A stretch of 50,976 nt of DNA from Mycobacterium sp. GA-1841 (lineage in GTDB: Bacteria > Actinomycetota > Actinomycetes > Mycobacteriales > Mycobacteriaceae). This document shows, in pieces, positions 1 to 8,124 of this stretch; position 1 is the first letter of the stretch; each line of letters begins with the position of its first letter. A model generated the notes under the pieces. That model worked only from the letters and a program-made list of their open reading frames with translations, was not told the origin of the DNA and ran no database searches. Position numbers and translations under genes: made by a program. The stretch is from assembly GCF_001954135.1 (NCBI RefSeq), contig NZ_MBEQ01000101.1, positions 1 through 50,976 of the forward strand, in the 5' to 3' direction.

Positions 1-87
1 GGTGTGCTGCTGCGCCCGTTCGCCCGGTTGATCGCCTCGACCGGTGACAGTGTCACCACCTACGGCGAGCCCTGGAATATGAACTGA
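1..87 (+). CDS. 3' end of an unidentified gene
   Basis: Only the last 28 codons lie in the window, ending in TGA at 85-87. The visible residues (GVLLRPFARLIASTGDSV, then TTYGEPWNMN) match no family I can name. The frame is open from base 1 with normal high-GC codon use. It is followed by a 105-bp intergenic stretch holding a strong hairpin, so transcription probably ends there. Confidence 0.5.
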   Translation, partial: GVLLRPFARLIASTGDSVTTYGEPWNMN

Positions 88-124
88 GCACATGAACTGA
101 GCACCTGGCTCACGCACGGAACAT

Positions 125-168
125 CAATCGGCGCGTCCGGCTTCTGGAGAAGCAGGACGCGCCGATTG
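125..168. terminator. Long perfect inverted repeat, probable terminator hairpin
   Basis: CAATCGGCGCGTCC (125-138) pairs exactly with GGACGCGCCGATTG (155-168). The loop folds further through GCTTC (140-144) and GAAGC (149-153) around TGGA, giving about 19 paired bases with one mismatch. No T-run follows, as is common for mycobacterial terminator-like hairpins. Its right arm reaches base 168, so the TTG at 166 is an unlikely start for the next gene. Confidence 0.6.
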
Positions 169-192
169 CCATCTGGCGGTTATGGTGACCCC

Positions 193-612
193 ATGACGCC
201 GCAGGGCCCGGTTTCCGTGCTCGGGGAAGACGAGTGCTGGCAGCTGTTGTCGAGCGTGACGTTGGGGCGTCTGGTCTCGACGATCGGCACCCGGCTCGAA
301 ATCTTCCCGGTCAACTTCGTCGTCCAGCGCCGAACGGTGTTGTTCCGGACCGCTGAGGGCACCAAGCTGATCAGCACCCTGTTCAGCGACCGGGTGCTGT
401 TCGAGGCCGACGATCACAATGTGGTCGGCGGGTGGAGCGTCATCGTGCGGGGTGTGCCGCGCCTGCTTGAGACGCCGGCCGAGATCGCCGAAGCCGAGCA
501 GGCGCAGCTGCTGTCGTGGCTGACCACCACCAAGCGTCGTTACGTGCGTATCGAGCCGAAAGAGATCTCCGGACGCCGATTCGTGTTCGGTCCCCGGCCG
601 GACGACGTGTAG
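193..612 (+). CDS. PNPOx/FMN-binding split-barrel family protein
   Basis: A 139-residue protein of the pyridoxamine 5'-phosphate oxidase-like split barrel, the group that binds FMN or F420. Supporting segments are the N-terminal helix (ECWQLLSSVTLGRLV), the strand IFPVNFVVQRRTVLFRTAEG, and VLFEADDHNVVGGWSVIVRG, which resembles the conserved GWSV(x)VRG strand. The substrate cannot be told from sequence. ATG 193 is preferred over TTG 166, which sits inside the upstream hairpin. The gene converges on the galactan exporter permease with a gap of 4 bp. Confidence 0.75.
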   Translation: MTPQGPVSVLGEDECWQLLSSVTLGRLVSTIGTRLEIFPVNFVVQRRTVLFRTAEGTKLISTLFSDRVLFEADDHNVVGGWSVIVRGVPRLLETPAEIAEAEQAQLLSWLTTTKRRYVRIEPKEISGRRFVFGPRPDDV

Positions 613-616
613 CGGC

Positions 617-1447
617 TCAGACCCAGTACGGCACGCGGGCGCGGTACTGGCGCATGGCGATCGCCGCGAAGCCCCAACCGATCACCGTGAGCACCAACAC
701 CACCAGCCAGTGCCGCACCTCCTGATCGGCCCCCAGCAGCGGGGCCCGCACGATGTCGAGGTAATGCAGCAGTGGATTGATCTCGACGATCTTGGCCCAG
801 GAGCCGGCACCCTGCTGCTGCAGCGTCGACTCGTTCCAGATGATCGGGGTCATGAAGAACAGCAACTGCACCACCGAGGCCAACAGCGGGCCGATGTCGC
901 GGTAGCGCGTGGCCAGGATGCCGAAACAGATCGACACCCACACGCAGTTCAGCACGATCAATCCGAGCGCCGGGATGACGGCCAGATCGGTCCACTTCCA
1001 CGGTTTGGGAAAGATGATCGCGATCACCACGAAGATGACGATGTTGTGGCCGAACAGGATCATCTGCCGCCACACCAAGCGGTAGACGTGCACCGACAGC
1101 GGCGTCGGAAGTTGTTTGATCAGGCCCTCATTGGCGATGAACACCTCGGAGCCTTCGAGGATGGAGGCGTTGATCAGGTTCCAGATGATCAGCCCGAGGG
1201 TGACGTAGGGCAGGTGCTCCTCGAGCGGCAGCTTGAACAGCTTGGAGTACAGCAGGCCCATCGCCACCGCGGTGGTGCCGGTGGCGATGGTGATCCAGAA
1301 CGGTCCCAGCACGCTGCGCCGGTAGCGCTGCTTGATGTCCTGCCACCCCAGGTGCAGCCACAGCTCGCGTTTGCCGAAGCCCTCGGAGAGGTCGCGAACC
1401 GCGCGCGCCATGGTCTTGGAGTCGGACGCCGCGTCGGTGAACGTCAT
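617..1447 (-). CDS. rfbD: Galactan ABC exporter permease (Wzm/RfbD-like)
   Basis: This 276-residue integral membrane protein of the ABC-2 polysaccharide-export type has about six hydrophobic segments. Its cytosolic N-terminus carries the family's amphipathic entry (WLHLGWQDIKQRYRRSVLGP). It pairs with the ATPase encoded two genes upstream and should flip lipid-linked galactan for arabinogalactan assembly, as proposed for Rv3783. The ATG overlaps the glfT1 stop (ATGA at 1447-1444), so translation is probably coupled. It is the last gene of the operon. Confidence 0.9.
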   Translation of the reverse strand: MTFTDAASDSKTMARAVRDLSEGFGKRELWLHLGWQDIKQRYRRSVLGPFWITIATGTTAVAMGLLYSKLFKLPLEEHLPYVTLGLIIWNLINASILEGSEVFIANEGLIKQLPTPLSVHVYRLVWRQMILFGHNIVIFVVIAIIFPKPWKWTDLAVIPALGLIVLNCVWVSICFGILATRYRDIGPLLASVVQLLFFMTPIIWNESTLQQQGAGSWAKIVEINPLLHYLDIVRAPLLGADQEVRHWLVVLVLTVIGWGFAAIAMRQYRARVPYWV

Positions 1448-2433
1448 CTCTTACTGCTCCCGTCGCTTTTCTCGGCCCCGGTCTTTCCCCCGTCGCTTCG
1501 CTCGCCCGGATGGAACCTTTCGCTCCTACCCAACCGCCGCAGACGAATCCATTCGCGCAGGCCTGCGGGGTCGCGGCGGGACACCAGAAAGTACCACCCG
1601 AAGCGCACCCATTCCTGCGGGACCAGCTTGCGTAACCCGGGCTGAGACAGGAGGTAGCCACGGTTGCGGTAGGTGAAGAATCGCTTGGTCTCGTCGTCGG
1701 GGTACTGGGTGTGCATCCGGCCGCCGAGGATCGGCTTGAACTCGTCTGTTCCGCACGGATGCAGATAGCTTGCGGTCAAACAGGTTCCGAACGGCAACCC
1801 GGAGCGGACGAGCCGCCGGTGCAACTCGACCTCGTCGCCGCGGACGAACAGGCGCAGATCCGGAACCCCGACGGCCTCCACCGTGGCGGCCCGGAACAGG
1901 GCCCCGTTGAACAGCGAGGCGATGCCGGGCAGCAGGTCGCCCTCACTCTCGGTGCGCAGTTCACTGACCAGCCGTCGCCACACCAGCCCGCGGCGCAGCG
2001 GGAAGGCCAGCCGCGCCGGATCGTCGAGGTTGCACACCATCGGCGAGACCTCGGCGAGCGTGTGCTGCTCGGCGCAGGCCAGCAGCGTGGACAGCACGGT
2101 GTTGTCGGCGGGCCGGCCGTCGTCGTCGGCCAGCCAGATCCAGTCGGCGCCCAAGGCCAGGGCATGCAACATGCCCAACGCGAAACCGCCTGCCCCGCCT
2201 AGGTTTCGGCGCGAGCCGAGGTAGGTCGACGGCACCGGCTGTCCGGTGACCAGCTCGCGCACCGCGTCGTCATTGTCGTTGTCGACGACGATCAGGTGGT
2301 CGGGTCGGCGGTCCTGCTGAACCACTGCGGCAAGGGATTTGGCCAGCAGCTCACGGCGTCGGTGCGTGACGATCACCGCGATGATGGTCTGCTCTTCGCG
2401 CAAGCGCTCGTCGCCGACGTTCTCAGGTCCCAC
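1444..2433 (-). CDS. glfT1: Galactofuranosyltransferase GlfT1
   Basis: A 329-residue GT2-family glycosyltransferase that would add the first galactofuranose residues to the decaprenyl-PP-GlcNAc-Rha linker. Near the N-terminus is VIVTHRRRELLAKSL, then HLIVVDND, GSRRNLGGAGGFALG and the metal-binding DDD at about residues 103-105 (IWLADDDG). An acceptor-site segment (FVRGDEVELHRRL) follows. The start is GTG 2433, preceded by GGAGG (2447-2443) with 9-nt spacing. It overlaps the ATPase 3' end by 11 bp. The open frame continues farther upstream but is then only a shadow of the ATPase gene. The C-terminal tail is extended by repeated Ser-Asp-Gly units. Confidence 0.92.
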   Translation of the reverse strand: MGPENVGDERLREEQTIIAVIVTHRRRELLAKSLAAVVQQDRRPDHLIVVDNDNDDAVRELVTGQPVPSTYLGSRRNLGGAGGFALGMLHALALGADWIWLADDDGRPADNTVLSTLLACAEQHTLAEVSPMVCNLDDPARLAFPLRRGLVWRRLVSELRTESEGDLLPGIASLFNGALFRAATVEAVGVPDLRLFVRGDEVELHRRLVRSGLPFGTCLTASYLHPCGTDEFKPILGGRMHTQYPDDETKRFFTYRNRGYLLSQPGLRKLVPQEWVRFGWYFLVSRRDPAGLREWIRLRRLGRSERFHPGERSDGGKTGAEKSDGSSKR

Positions 2434-3220
2434 GGGCCGTTTCCTCCAGCACCTCACGCACATGCCGCGCTGCGTCCGGACCCTCGTAGGCACCGACGAC
2501 TTCCTCGATGCCACCGGCCATCCGGATCGTGCCGTGGTCGATCCACATCGCGGTCTGGCACAACCGGGCCAGGAATTCGTTGGAATGGCTTGCGAATACC
2601 AGGATTCCGGAGCGCTCCACCAAACTCTGCAGCCGCGACTGTGCCTTCTTGAGGAATTCCGCGTCGACCGCGCCGATGCCCTCGTCGAGCAGCAGGATCT
2701 CGGGGTCGATGCTGGTGACCACGCCCATCGCCAGGCGCACGCGCATACCGGTCGAGTAGGTGCGCAGTGGCATCGACAGGTACTCGCCGAGCTCGGTGAA
2801 CTCGGCGATCTCGTCGACCTTGGCCAGCATCTGTTTACGGGTCTGCCCGAGGAACAGCCCTCGGATGATGATGTTCTCGAAACCCGAGATCTCCGGGTCC
2901 ATCCCGACACCGAGATCGAACACCGGGGCCACCCGGCCGCTCACCGTGGCCGAGCCCCGGGTCGGTTCGTAGATACCCGAAAGTAGCCGCAGCAGGGTGG
3001 ATTTGCCCGCACCGTTGTGTCCGACGAGCCCGACTCGGTCGCCCATCTTCAGGGACATCGTGATGTCGCGGAGCGCTTCGATGACGACGACGTTGGACTC
3101 GTTTCGTCCGATGGCGCCGCCGGCCTTGCCCAGGAACGCCTTCTTCAGCGAGCGCGTCTTGGCGTCGAAGATCGGGAACTCCACCCACGCTTGCTGCGTC
3201 GAGATGTACGGATCAGACAA
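2423..3220 (-). CDS. rfbE: Galactan ABC exporter ATPase (Wzt/RfbE-like)
   Basis: A 265-residue ATPase of the polysaccharide-export ABC class, counterpart of Rv3781. It shows Walker A GHNGAGKST, signature YSTGMRVRLAM, Walker B ILLLDEGIGAVD and switch histidine ASHS. It would power export of the galactan precursor with the permease at 617-1447. The start is inferred as TTG 3220 (SDPYISTQQAWVEFPIFDAK follows), because the family's conserved N-terminus begins there. Upstream codons in this frame only shadow the neighbouring bpa gene. The gap to the bpa stop is 10 bp. Confidence 0.9.
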   Translation of the reverse strand: MSDPYISTQQAWVEFPIFDAKTRSLKKAFLGKAGGAIGRNESNVVVIEALRDITMSLKMGDRVGLVGHNGAGKSTLLRLLSGIYEPTRGSATVSGRVAPVFDLGVGMDPEISGFENIIIRGLFLGQTRKQMLAKVDEIAEFTELGEYLSMPLRTYSTGMRVRLAMGVVTSIDPEILLLDEGIGAVDAEFLKKAQSRLQSLVERSGILVFASHSNEFLARLCQTAMWIDHGTIRMAGGIEEVVGAYEGPDAARHVREVLEETARGT

Positions 3221-3230
3221 CGTCGGCGGC

Positions 3231-3746
3231 CTACAGGTACTGGCCGGTGCCGGGGTGCGACGGGCCGCCGCGCGGCCCACCCGGACCCTGCAACCCTGGC
3301 GGGAGGGCGCCCTGGCGCATCTGTTCGAGCTGGGCGCGGGCGGCCATCTGCTGAGCGAACAGCGCGGTCTGGATCCCGTGGAACAGACCTTCGAGCCAAC
3401 CGACCAGCTGTGCCTGGGCGATCCGCAGTTCGGCATCGGACGGCACGCTGTCGTCGGTGAACGGCAGGGTCAGCCGCTCGAGTTCTTCGCGCAGCTCGGG
3501 TGCCAGACCGTCTTCGAGTTCGCTGATGCTGGTGCGGTGGATGTCGCGCAGCCGCTCCCGGCTGGCCTGGTCCAGCGGCGCCGCCCGCACCTCCTCCAGC
3601 AATTGTTTGATCATGGTGCCGATGCGCATCACCTTCGCCGGTTGTTCGACGAGGTCGGTCAGCGACTTGCCGTCAGCGTCGGCATCGGCTTCACCGGCCG
3701 TGCTGGCCAGGATCTCGATGTTGTCGTCGTCGGGGTTGATGGTCAT
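3231..3746 (-). CDS. bpa: Bacterial proteasome activator Bpa (PafE)
   Basis: A 171-residue protein matching the ATP-independent proteasome activator of mycobacteria (Rv3780). A mostly helical core includes VMRIGTMIKQLLEEVRAA and ELEDGLAPELREELERL. A Gly/Pro-rich linker and the C-terminal GQYL (168-171) follow; this tetrapeptide docks into the 20S proteasome alpha-ring. The acidic N-terminus is probably flexible. ATG 3746 has AAGGGAAGG just upstream. It is the second gene of the galactan-export operon, 28 bp after the large membrane protein. That linkage is conserved in M. tuberculosis, but no functional reason for it is visible. Confidence 0.93.
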   Translation of the reverse strand: MTINPDDDNIEILASTAGEADADADGKSLTDLVEQPAKVMRIGTMIKQLLEEVRAAPLDQASRERLRDIHRTSISELEDGLAPELREELERLTLPFTDDSVPSDAELRIAQAQLVGWLEGLFHGIQTALFAQQMAARAQLEQMRQGALPPGLQGPGGPRGGPSHPGTGQYL

Positions 3747-3774
3747 GGCCTTCCCTTGGATCAGTTGTGTCTCG

Positions 3775-5733
3775 TCAGTTCTTCTTGGCGGCCGCATTCT
3801 CGCCGTGCCAGCGGTAGATGCGGTCCTCACCGTTGTCGAAGATCTTCTCCCACGACCGTGAGCGTTCTAGCGACACTAGTCCGTCCGGCATGACGAAACC
3901 TCGGACCACCGGGGTACTGGTGATCACGTAGCGGATGTTGAGCGCCTCGACCGCCTCGGCAACGCGCGGATCGGTGTCGGCGTCGTCGGCGTAGGCCCAG
4001 AAGATGAAGCGGTGGTAGCCGGGTCCCTGCTGTACCGGGTAGTCGTAGTGGGTCCACAGCGGGTGTAGCCCGGTGACGGCGTACATCCAGGCGGTGCCGT
4101 CGGTGTTGGCGTCGCCGATCAGGGTGGTGTGCGCATCGGGCAGCTGGGCCAGATAGGAGAACGCCTCCAGGTCTTTGGCGCCGATCATCACCGAGTCGTA
4201 CTTCTGGCCGAACAGGTACTGGTGGCGGGGAAGATAGTGCCACGCCAGACCGACCGGCGTCGCCGTGAGCGCCACCGCGGCCGTCGCCGTGATCCACCTC
4301 GGGCTGGCCCCGATCCTTCGCGCCGGCATCGCGGCGAGCAGCACCACGGTGCACAGGCCGATCGCGGCCATCGGGGCGTAGAGCATGGCGACCACCGCCG
4401 ACAGCCGGCGCGGGTCGCTGTAGAACAGATCGCTGAACGTGCCGGTGAGCACCCCGAGCGGCCCGCCGAACGGCGCACCGGAATGCACGATCGAGGCGAT
4501 CAGGATCAGCCAGACCACCACCGGCCACCAGATCCGTTTGATGAGCAGGACCAGTCCGCCGATGGCGGCCAACCCGAGGATCGCGTTCTGGATCGGGAAG
4601 TCGTTGAGGTGACGGGTGTGCTGGAAGACCGCTGCGAACAGCGAGAACTTCTTACCCAGGTGGTTGACGAAGGCGTGCCCGACGATGATGTCGGTCTGGC
4701 CGACCACGCTGAGGAACTGCGGCAGCATGATCACCAGAGCGGGTATCGCGACGGCGGACAAGGCCAGGAAGTCGGGCAGCCGACCGCGCACCGGGCGCCA
4801 CAGGGCCTCGGCCAGCCACCAGATGCCGACCAGCAGCACCGTCACCACACCGCCGGTCAGATGCACGGAGAAGACGCCGACGGTGCCCAGCACCGCCAAG
4901 CCGATGCGGTCGCGGTGCGCGGGGGTCGACACGATCAGCGCGAACACCGGCACCGCGAGCCCGTAGGCGACGAGGTTGGGCATCGCCGCCACATCGAATT
5001 CGACATACGGCAGTGCGGTGAACGAGGCGGCCAGCGCGCCGGCGGTGGCCGCCGCGACGGCGCTGCGTACCTCGCTGGTGCGCGGACGGACGATCTTCCA
5101 CGTCAGCACCGCGGCGCTGACCGGGAACAGCCAGACCGCCGCGGCGACCGAACTCACGGTGTAGGCCGTGGTCGCGGCGGCGCCGGTGAGCTGGCAGTAG
5201 ACCGCAGCCAACGCGTGGAACGCCGACGGGTAGTAGAGCGGGTCGTGGGTTTCGACGTTGCGCAGCTCACCCATGTGGGTGGGTGAGGCCTGACCGGTGT
5301 CGAGGATCCACCGGATGGTGTTGGCGTGCCATACCGAATCCCAGGTGCTGGGGACCGATTGCCAGTGCACGAGCCCGGTGAGTGCCGCCGCACCGATCAG
5401 CGCGGCGCCCAGCAGCACGCCGGCCGCCACCAGCAAGGCCGGCCGGGTGGCCACACCCGACGCTTCGGCGTCGGAGTCGCGATAGCGGGCCAGCAGCCTG
5501 CGCAACCCGGCCGCAGCGGCGCACACGAGGGCCACAGCAAACAAAGACGTCCACGCGTTCCACGGCACACCGACCGCTCCGAGCGGGACGATCATCAACG
5601 CGACAGTGCCGTAGGTCAAGGCTGGACCCACCGTGACCGCGATCGGCAGGGTCAGTCCGCCCACCCTGGCTATCAGTGCCCCGGGGATCACCAGCAACAA
5701 CAGTGCGATTAGCACTCCGAACCCGAAGCCCAC
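3775..5733 (-). CDS. Large polytopic membrane protein, Rv3779-like
   Basis: A 652-residue protein with roughly a dozen hydrophobic segments in its first 470 residues, then a soluble C-terminal domain ending KIFDNGEDRIYRWHGENAA. It resembles GT-C polyprenyl-phosphate-sugar-dependent proteins and Rv3779, which has been reported as a polyprenyl-phosphomannose synthase; I treat that role as unproven here. GTG 5733 is the chosen start: CATACT lies 6 nt before it on the coding strand, suggesting a leaderless mRNA, and an N-terminal membrane segment follows at once. It is the first gene of the envelope operon. Confidence 0.82.
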   Translation of the reverse strand: MGFGFGVLIALLLLVIPGALIARVGGLTLPIAVTVGPALTYGTVALMIVPLGAVGVPWNAWTSLFAVALVCAAAAGLRRLLARYRDSDAEASGVATRPALLVAAGVLLGAALIGAAALTGLVHWQSVPSTWDSVWHANTIRWILDTGQASPTHMGELRNVETHDPLYYPSAFHALAAVYCQLTGAAATTAYTVSSVAAAVWLFPVSAAVLTWKIVRPRTSEVRSAVAAATAGALAASFTALPYVEFDVAAMPNLVAYGLAVPVFALIVSTPAHRDRIGLAVLGTVGVFSVHLTGGVVTVLLVGIWWLAEALWRPVRGRLPDFLALSAVAIPALVIMLPQFLSVVGQTDIIVGHAFVNHLGKKFSLFAAVFQHTRHLNDFPIQNAILGLAAIGGLVLLIKRIWWPVVVWLILIASIVHSGAPFGGPLGVLTGTFSDLFYSDPRRLSAVVAMLYAPMAAIGLCTVVLLAAMPARRIGASPRWITATAAVALTATPVGLAWHYLPRHQYLFGQKYDSVMIGAKDLEAFSYLAQLPDAHTTLIGDANTDGTAWMYAVTGLHPLWTHYDYPVQQGPGYHRFIFWAYADDADTDPRVAEAVEALNIRYVITSTPVVRGFVMPDGLVSLERSRSWEKIFDNGEDRIYRWHGENAAAKKN

Positions 5734-5739
5734 TGGACT

Positions 5740-5745
5740 AGTATG
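5740..5745 (-). promoter_or_regulatory. Candidate -10 for the envelope operon
   Basis: On the minus strand CATACT lies 6 nt before GTG 5733. It keeps the A2 and T6 of the -10 consensus but has C instead of T at position 1. No clear -35 is visible. Confidence 0.4.
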
Positions 5746-5845
5746 GCTGCCCAGGGTGACCCGGTCCGCGCATGGTCTGGCCAAGTGCAAACGTGCCGTC
5801 GGGCGCTCCCCAAATCGTGTCGGTTTGTGATATCCGCGGACGCTC

Positions 5846-5851
5846 TAAGGT
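5846..5851 (+). promoter_or_regulatory. Candidate -10 for leaderless start at 5859
   Basis: TAAGGT, then 7 nt, then ATG 5859. The spacing puts the transcription start on or next to the A of the start codon. Confidence 0.5.
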
Positions 5852-5858
5852 GGCTGGC

Positions 5859-7055
5859 ATGGCATACGACGTCGCCCGGGTGCGGGGCCTGCACCCGTCT
5901 TTGGGCGATGGGTGGGTTCACTTCGATGCCCAGAACGGCATGTTGGTGCCCGATTCGGTCGCGACGACGGTCTCTACCGCCTTTCGTGGCTCGATGCCCA
6001 CCGCTGTCGGACCGCACCCGTCGGCCCGCCGCAGCGCTGCGGTCCTCGCTGCGGCCCGCCAGGCTGTCGCGGATCTGGTCAATGCCGATCCCCGGGGTGT
6101 GGTGCTGGGCGCGGATCGGGCCCAACTACTGACCTCCTTGGCCGAGGCGTCCTCGAGTCGTGTCGGGCTCGGCTACGAGGTGGTGGTCACCCGCCTGGAC
6201 GACGAGGCAAACATCGCGCCGTGGCTGCGGGCGGCGAATCGCTATGGGGCCAAGGTGAAGTGGGCCGAGGTCGACATCGAGACCGGCGAACTGCCGTCGT
6301 GGCAGTGGGAAGGGCTGATCGACAAGCCGACCCGGCTGGTGGCGATCGCCTCGGCGTCGTCGACCCTGGGAACCGTCACCGATCTGAGTGAGGTGACCAA
6401 GCTCACCCACGAGGTCGGCGGAATGGTGGTCGTCGACCACTCGGCGGCGGCGCCGTACCGGCTCATCGACATCAACGAGATCGATGCCGATGTCGTCGCG
6501 CTCAACGCGGTGCCCTGGGGTGGCCCGCCGGTGGGGGCGCTGGTGTTCCGCGACCCCGCCACGATCGATTCGTTGGGTTCGGTGTCGCTGAACCCGCAGG
6601 CCACCGGCCCGGCCCGGCTTGAGGTGGGCATGCATCAGTACGGCCTGCTGGGCGGGGTGGTGGCCAGCATCGAGTACCTGTCCAACCTCGACGACACGGC
6701 CAGTGGCACGCGACGTGAACGGCTCGCGGTGTCGATGCAGTCGGCGGGTGCGTACCTGGACCGGCTGTTCGAGTACCTGGTGGCCTCGCTGCGCTCGCTG
6801 CCGCTGGTGATGGTGATCGGCAGGCCCGAGTCGCAGATTCCGGTGCTCAGCTTCGTGGTGCGCGACATCCCGGCCGAGCGGGTGGTGCAGCGGTTGGCCG
6901 ACAACGGCATCCTGGCCATTTCGAACGCCAGCTCGCGGGTGCTCGACGTGATCGGCGTGAACGACATCGGCGGCGCGGTGACGGTCGGGCTGTCGCACTA
7001 CTCGACGGGGGCCGAGGTCGATCAGCTGGTGCGGGCCCTGGCCTCGTTGGGCTGA
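5859..7055 (+). CDS. Cysteine desulfurase-like (class V aminotransferase fold) protein, Rv3778c-like
   Basis: A 398-residue protein with the whole fold of NifS/SufS-type class V PLP enzymes. Visible landmarks are DEANIAPW, the Asp in VVVDHSAAAPY (PLP-ring contact region) and GGPPVGALVF. The Schiff-base lysine normally found as HK before that glycine-proline segment is missing: residues 216-220 read NAVPW, with Pro219 where Lys is expected. Cysteine desulfurase activity is therefore doubtful, and it could be a non-catalytic or re-purposed family member. A TAnnnT box just upstream makes the ATG at 5859 a likely leaderless start. Confidence 0.85.
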   Translation: MAYDVARVRGLHPSLGDGWVHFDAQNGMLVPDSVATTVSTAFRGSMPTAVGPHPSARRSAAVLAAARQAVADLVNADPRGVVLGADRAQLLTSLAEASSSRVGLGYEVVVTRLDDEANIAPWLRAANRYGAKVKWAEVDIETGELPSWQWEGLIDKPTRLVAIASASSTLGTVTDLSEVTKLTHEVGGMVVVDHSAAAPYRLIDINEIDADVVALNAVPWGGPPVGALVFRDPATIDSLGSVSLNPQATGPARLEVGMHQYGLLGGVVASIEYLSNLDDTASGTRRERLAVSMQSAGAYLDRLFEYLVASLRSLPLVMVIGRPESQIPVLSFVVRDIPAERVVQRLADNGILAISNASSRVLDVIGVNDIGGAVTVGLSHYSTGAEVDQLVRALASLG

Positions 7056-7076
7056 GCCCGCCCCGGCGTCCCAGGG

Positions 7077-8057
7077 TCAACCCACGGTCAGCACGATCTT
7101 TCCCGCCACCTCACCGGAGGCCAGCAGTTCGTGGGCCCGCTGCGCCTGGTCGATGGGCAGTTCTGCGCCGATGATCGGGCGCACCCGGCCGTCGGCGAGC
7201 ATCGGCCAGACGTTCTCCGCCACCGCGGCGACGATCCCGGCCTTACCGCCGGGGCCGTCGACCGGGCGGGACCGTAGAGCCGTCCCGATCACCCCGGCGC
7301 GCTTGCCGATCAGCTTGGCGATGTTGAGTTCTCCCTTGATGCCGCCCTGCATGCCGATGATCACCAGCCGTCCACCGTCGGCGAGCGCGTCGACATTGCG
7401 GTCCAGGTAGGCCGCCCCCATGATGTCCAGGATCACGTTGGCGCCCGCACCGCTGCTCTCGGTGCGGATCCGCTCGACGAAGTCCTCGTCGCGGTAGTTG
7501 ATCGCGATGTCGGCGCCCAGCTCGCGGCACAGCGCGAGTTTCTCGGCCGAGCCGGCCGTCACGGCGACTCGGACACCCAGCGCGTGGGCCACCTGCGTGG
7601 CGTGGGTACCGATGCCACTGGCGCCGCCGTGCAGCAGGAGAAGATGGCCGGCCGACATCCCTGCGGTGCCCACCAGGTTCGACCACACCGTGCACGCCAC
7701 CTCGGGAAGACCGGCAGCGGCGGTCAGGGCAACGCCATCGGGCACTGGTAGCAGCTGCGCTGACGGCACCGAGACGTACTCGGCATAGCCACCACCGGCG
7801 AGCAATGCACATACCGGTTGCCCGATTGACCAGCCGTCAACGCCGGCGCCGAGAGCGGCCACGGTGCCCGAGACTTCCAGGCCGATGGTCTCGCTGGCGC
7901 CTGGCGGGGGTGGATACTTGCCGACCGCCTGCAGCAAGTCCGCCCGGTTCACGCCCGCTGCGTGGACCCTGACCAAAACCTCATTGTTTGCTGGTTTTAT
8001 GTCAGCGACGTTTTCCCAGGTCAGATGCCCCTCAGGGGAGGCGACGATTGCATGCAT
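7077..8057 (-). CDS. Zinc-independent quinone oxidoreductase (MDR family)
   Basis: A 326-residue NAD(P)H:quinone reductase-like member of the medium-chain dehydrogenase/reductase family (Rv3777-like). The N-terminal catalytic domain carries GVNRADLLQAVGKYPPPPGA and EVSGTV. The Rossmann domain has HGGASGIGTHATQVAHALG, in which the AxxGxxG-type dinucleotide motif is conserved. No structural zinc cysteines are present, which fits the quinone-oxidoreductase branch. It is divergent from a MarR-type gene (starts 67 bp apart), which is the likely regulator. It converges on the preceding aminotransferase-fold gene with a 21-bp gap. Confidence 0.85.
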   Translation of the reverse strand: MHAIVASPEGHLTWENVADIKPANNEVLVRVHAAGVNRADLLQAVGKYPPPPGASETIGLEVSGTVAALGAGVDGWSIGQPVCALLAGGGYAEYVSVPSAQLLPVPDGVALTAAAGLPEVACTVWSNLVGTAGMSAGHLLLLHGGASGIGTHATQVAHALGVRVAVTAGSAEKLALCRELGADIAINYRDEDFVERIRTESSGAGANVILDIMGAAYLDRNVDALADGGRLVIIGMQGGIKGELNIAKLIGKRAGVIGTALRSRPVDGPGGKAGIVAAVAENVWPMLADGRVRPIIGAELPIDQAQRAHELLASGEVAGKIVLTVG

Positions 8058-8111
8058 TTATTCAACGCTACAAGCATCGGGTTTCGGCCGCGCAGCAATA
8101 CTGACGTCCCT

Positions 8112-8117
8112 TACGAT
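8112..8117 (+). promoter_or_regulatory. Candidate -10 for leaderless marR-like gene
   Basis: TACGAT followed by 7 nt and ATG 8125. It matches the TAnnnT box. No convincing -35 is seen. Confidence 0.5.
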
Positions 8118-8124
8118 TGCGGCC

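Noticed and set aside
166..192. TTG 166 as an upstream start of the PNPOx-like gene
   Set aside because: The codon is in the right arm of the 125-168 hairpin; ATG 193 gives a normal family length.
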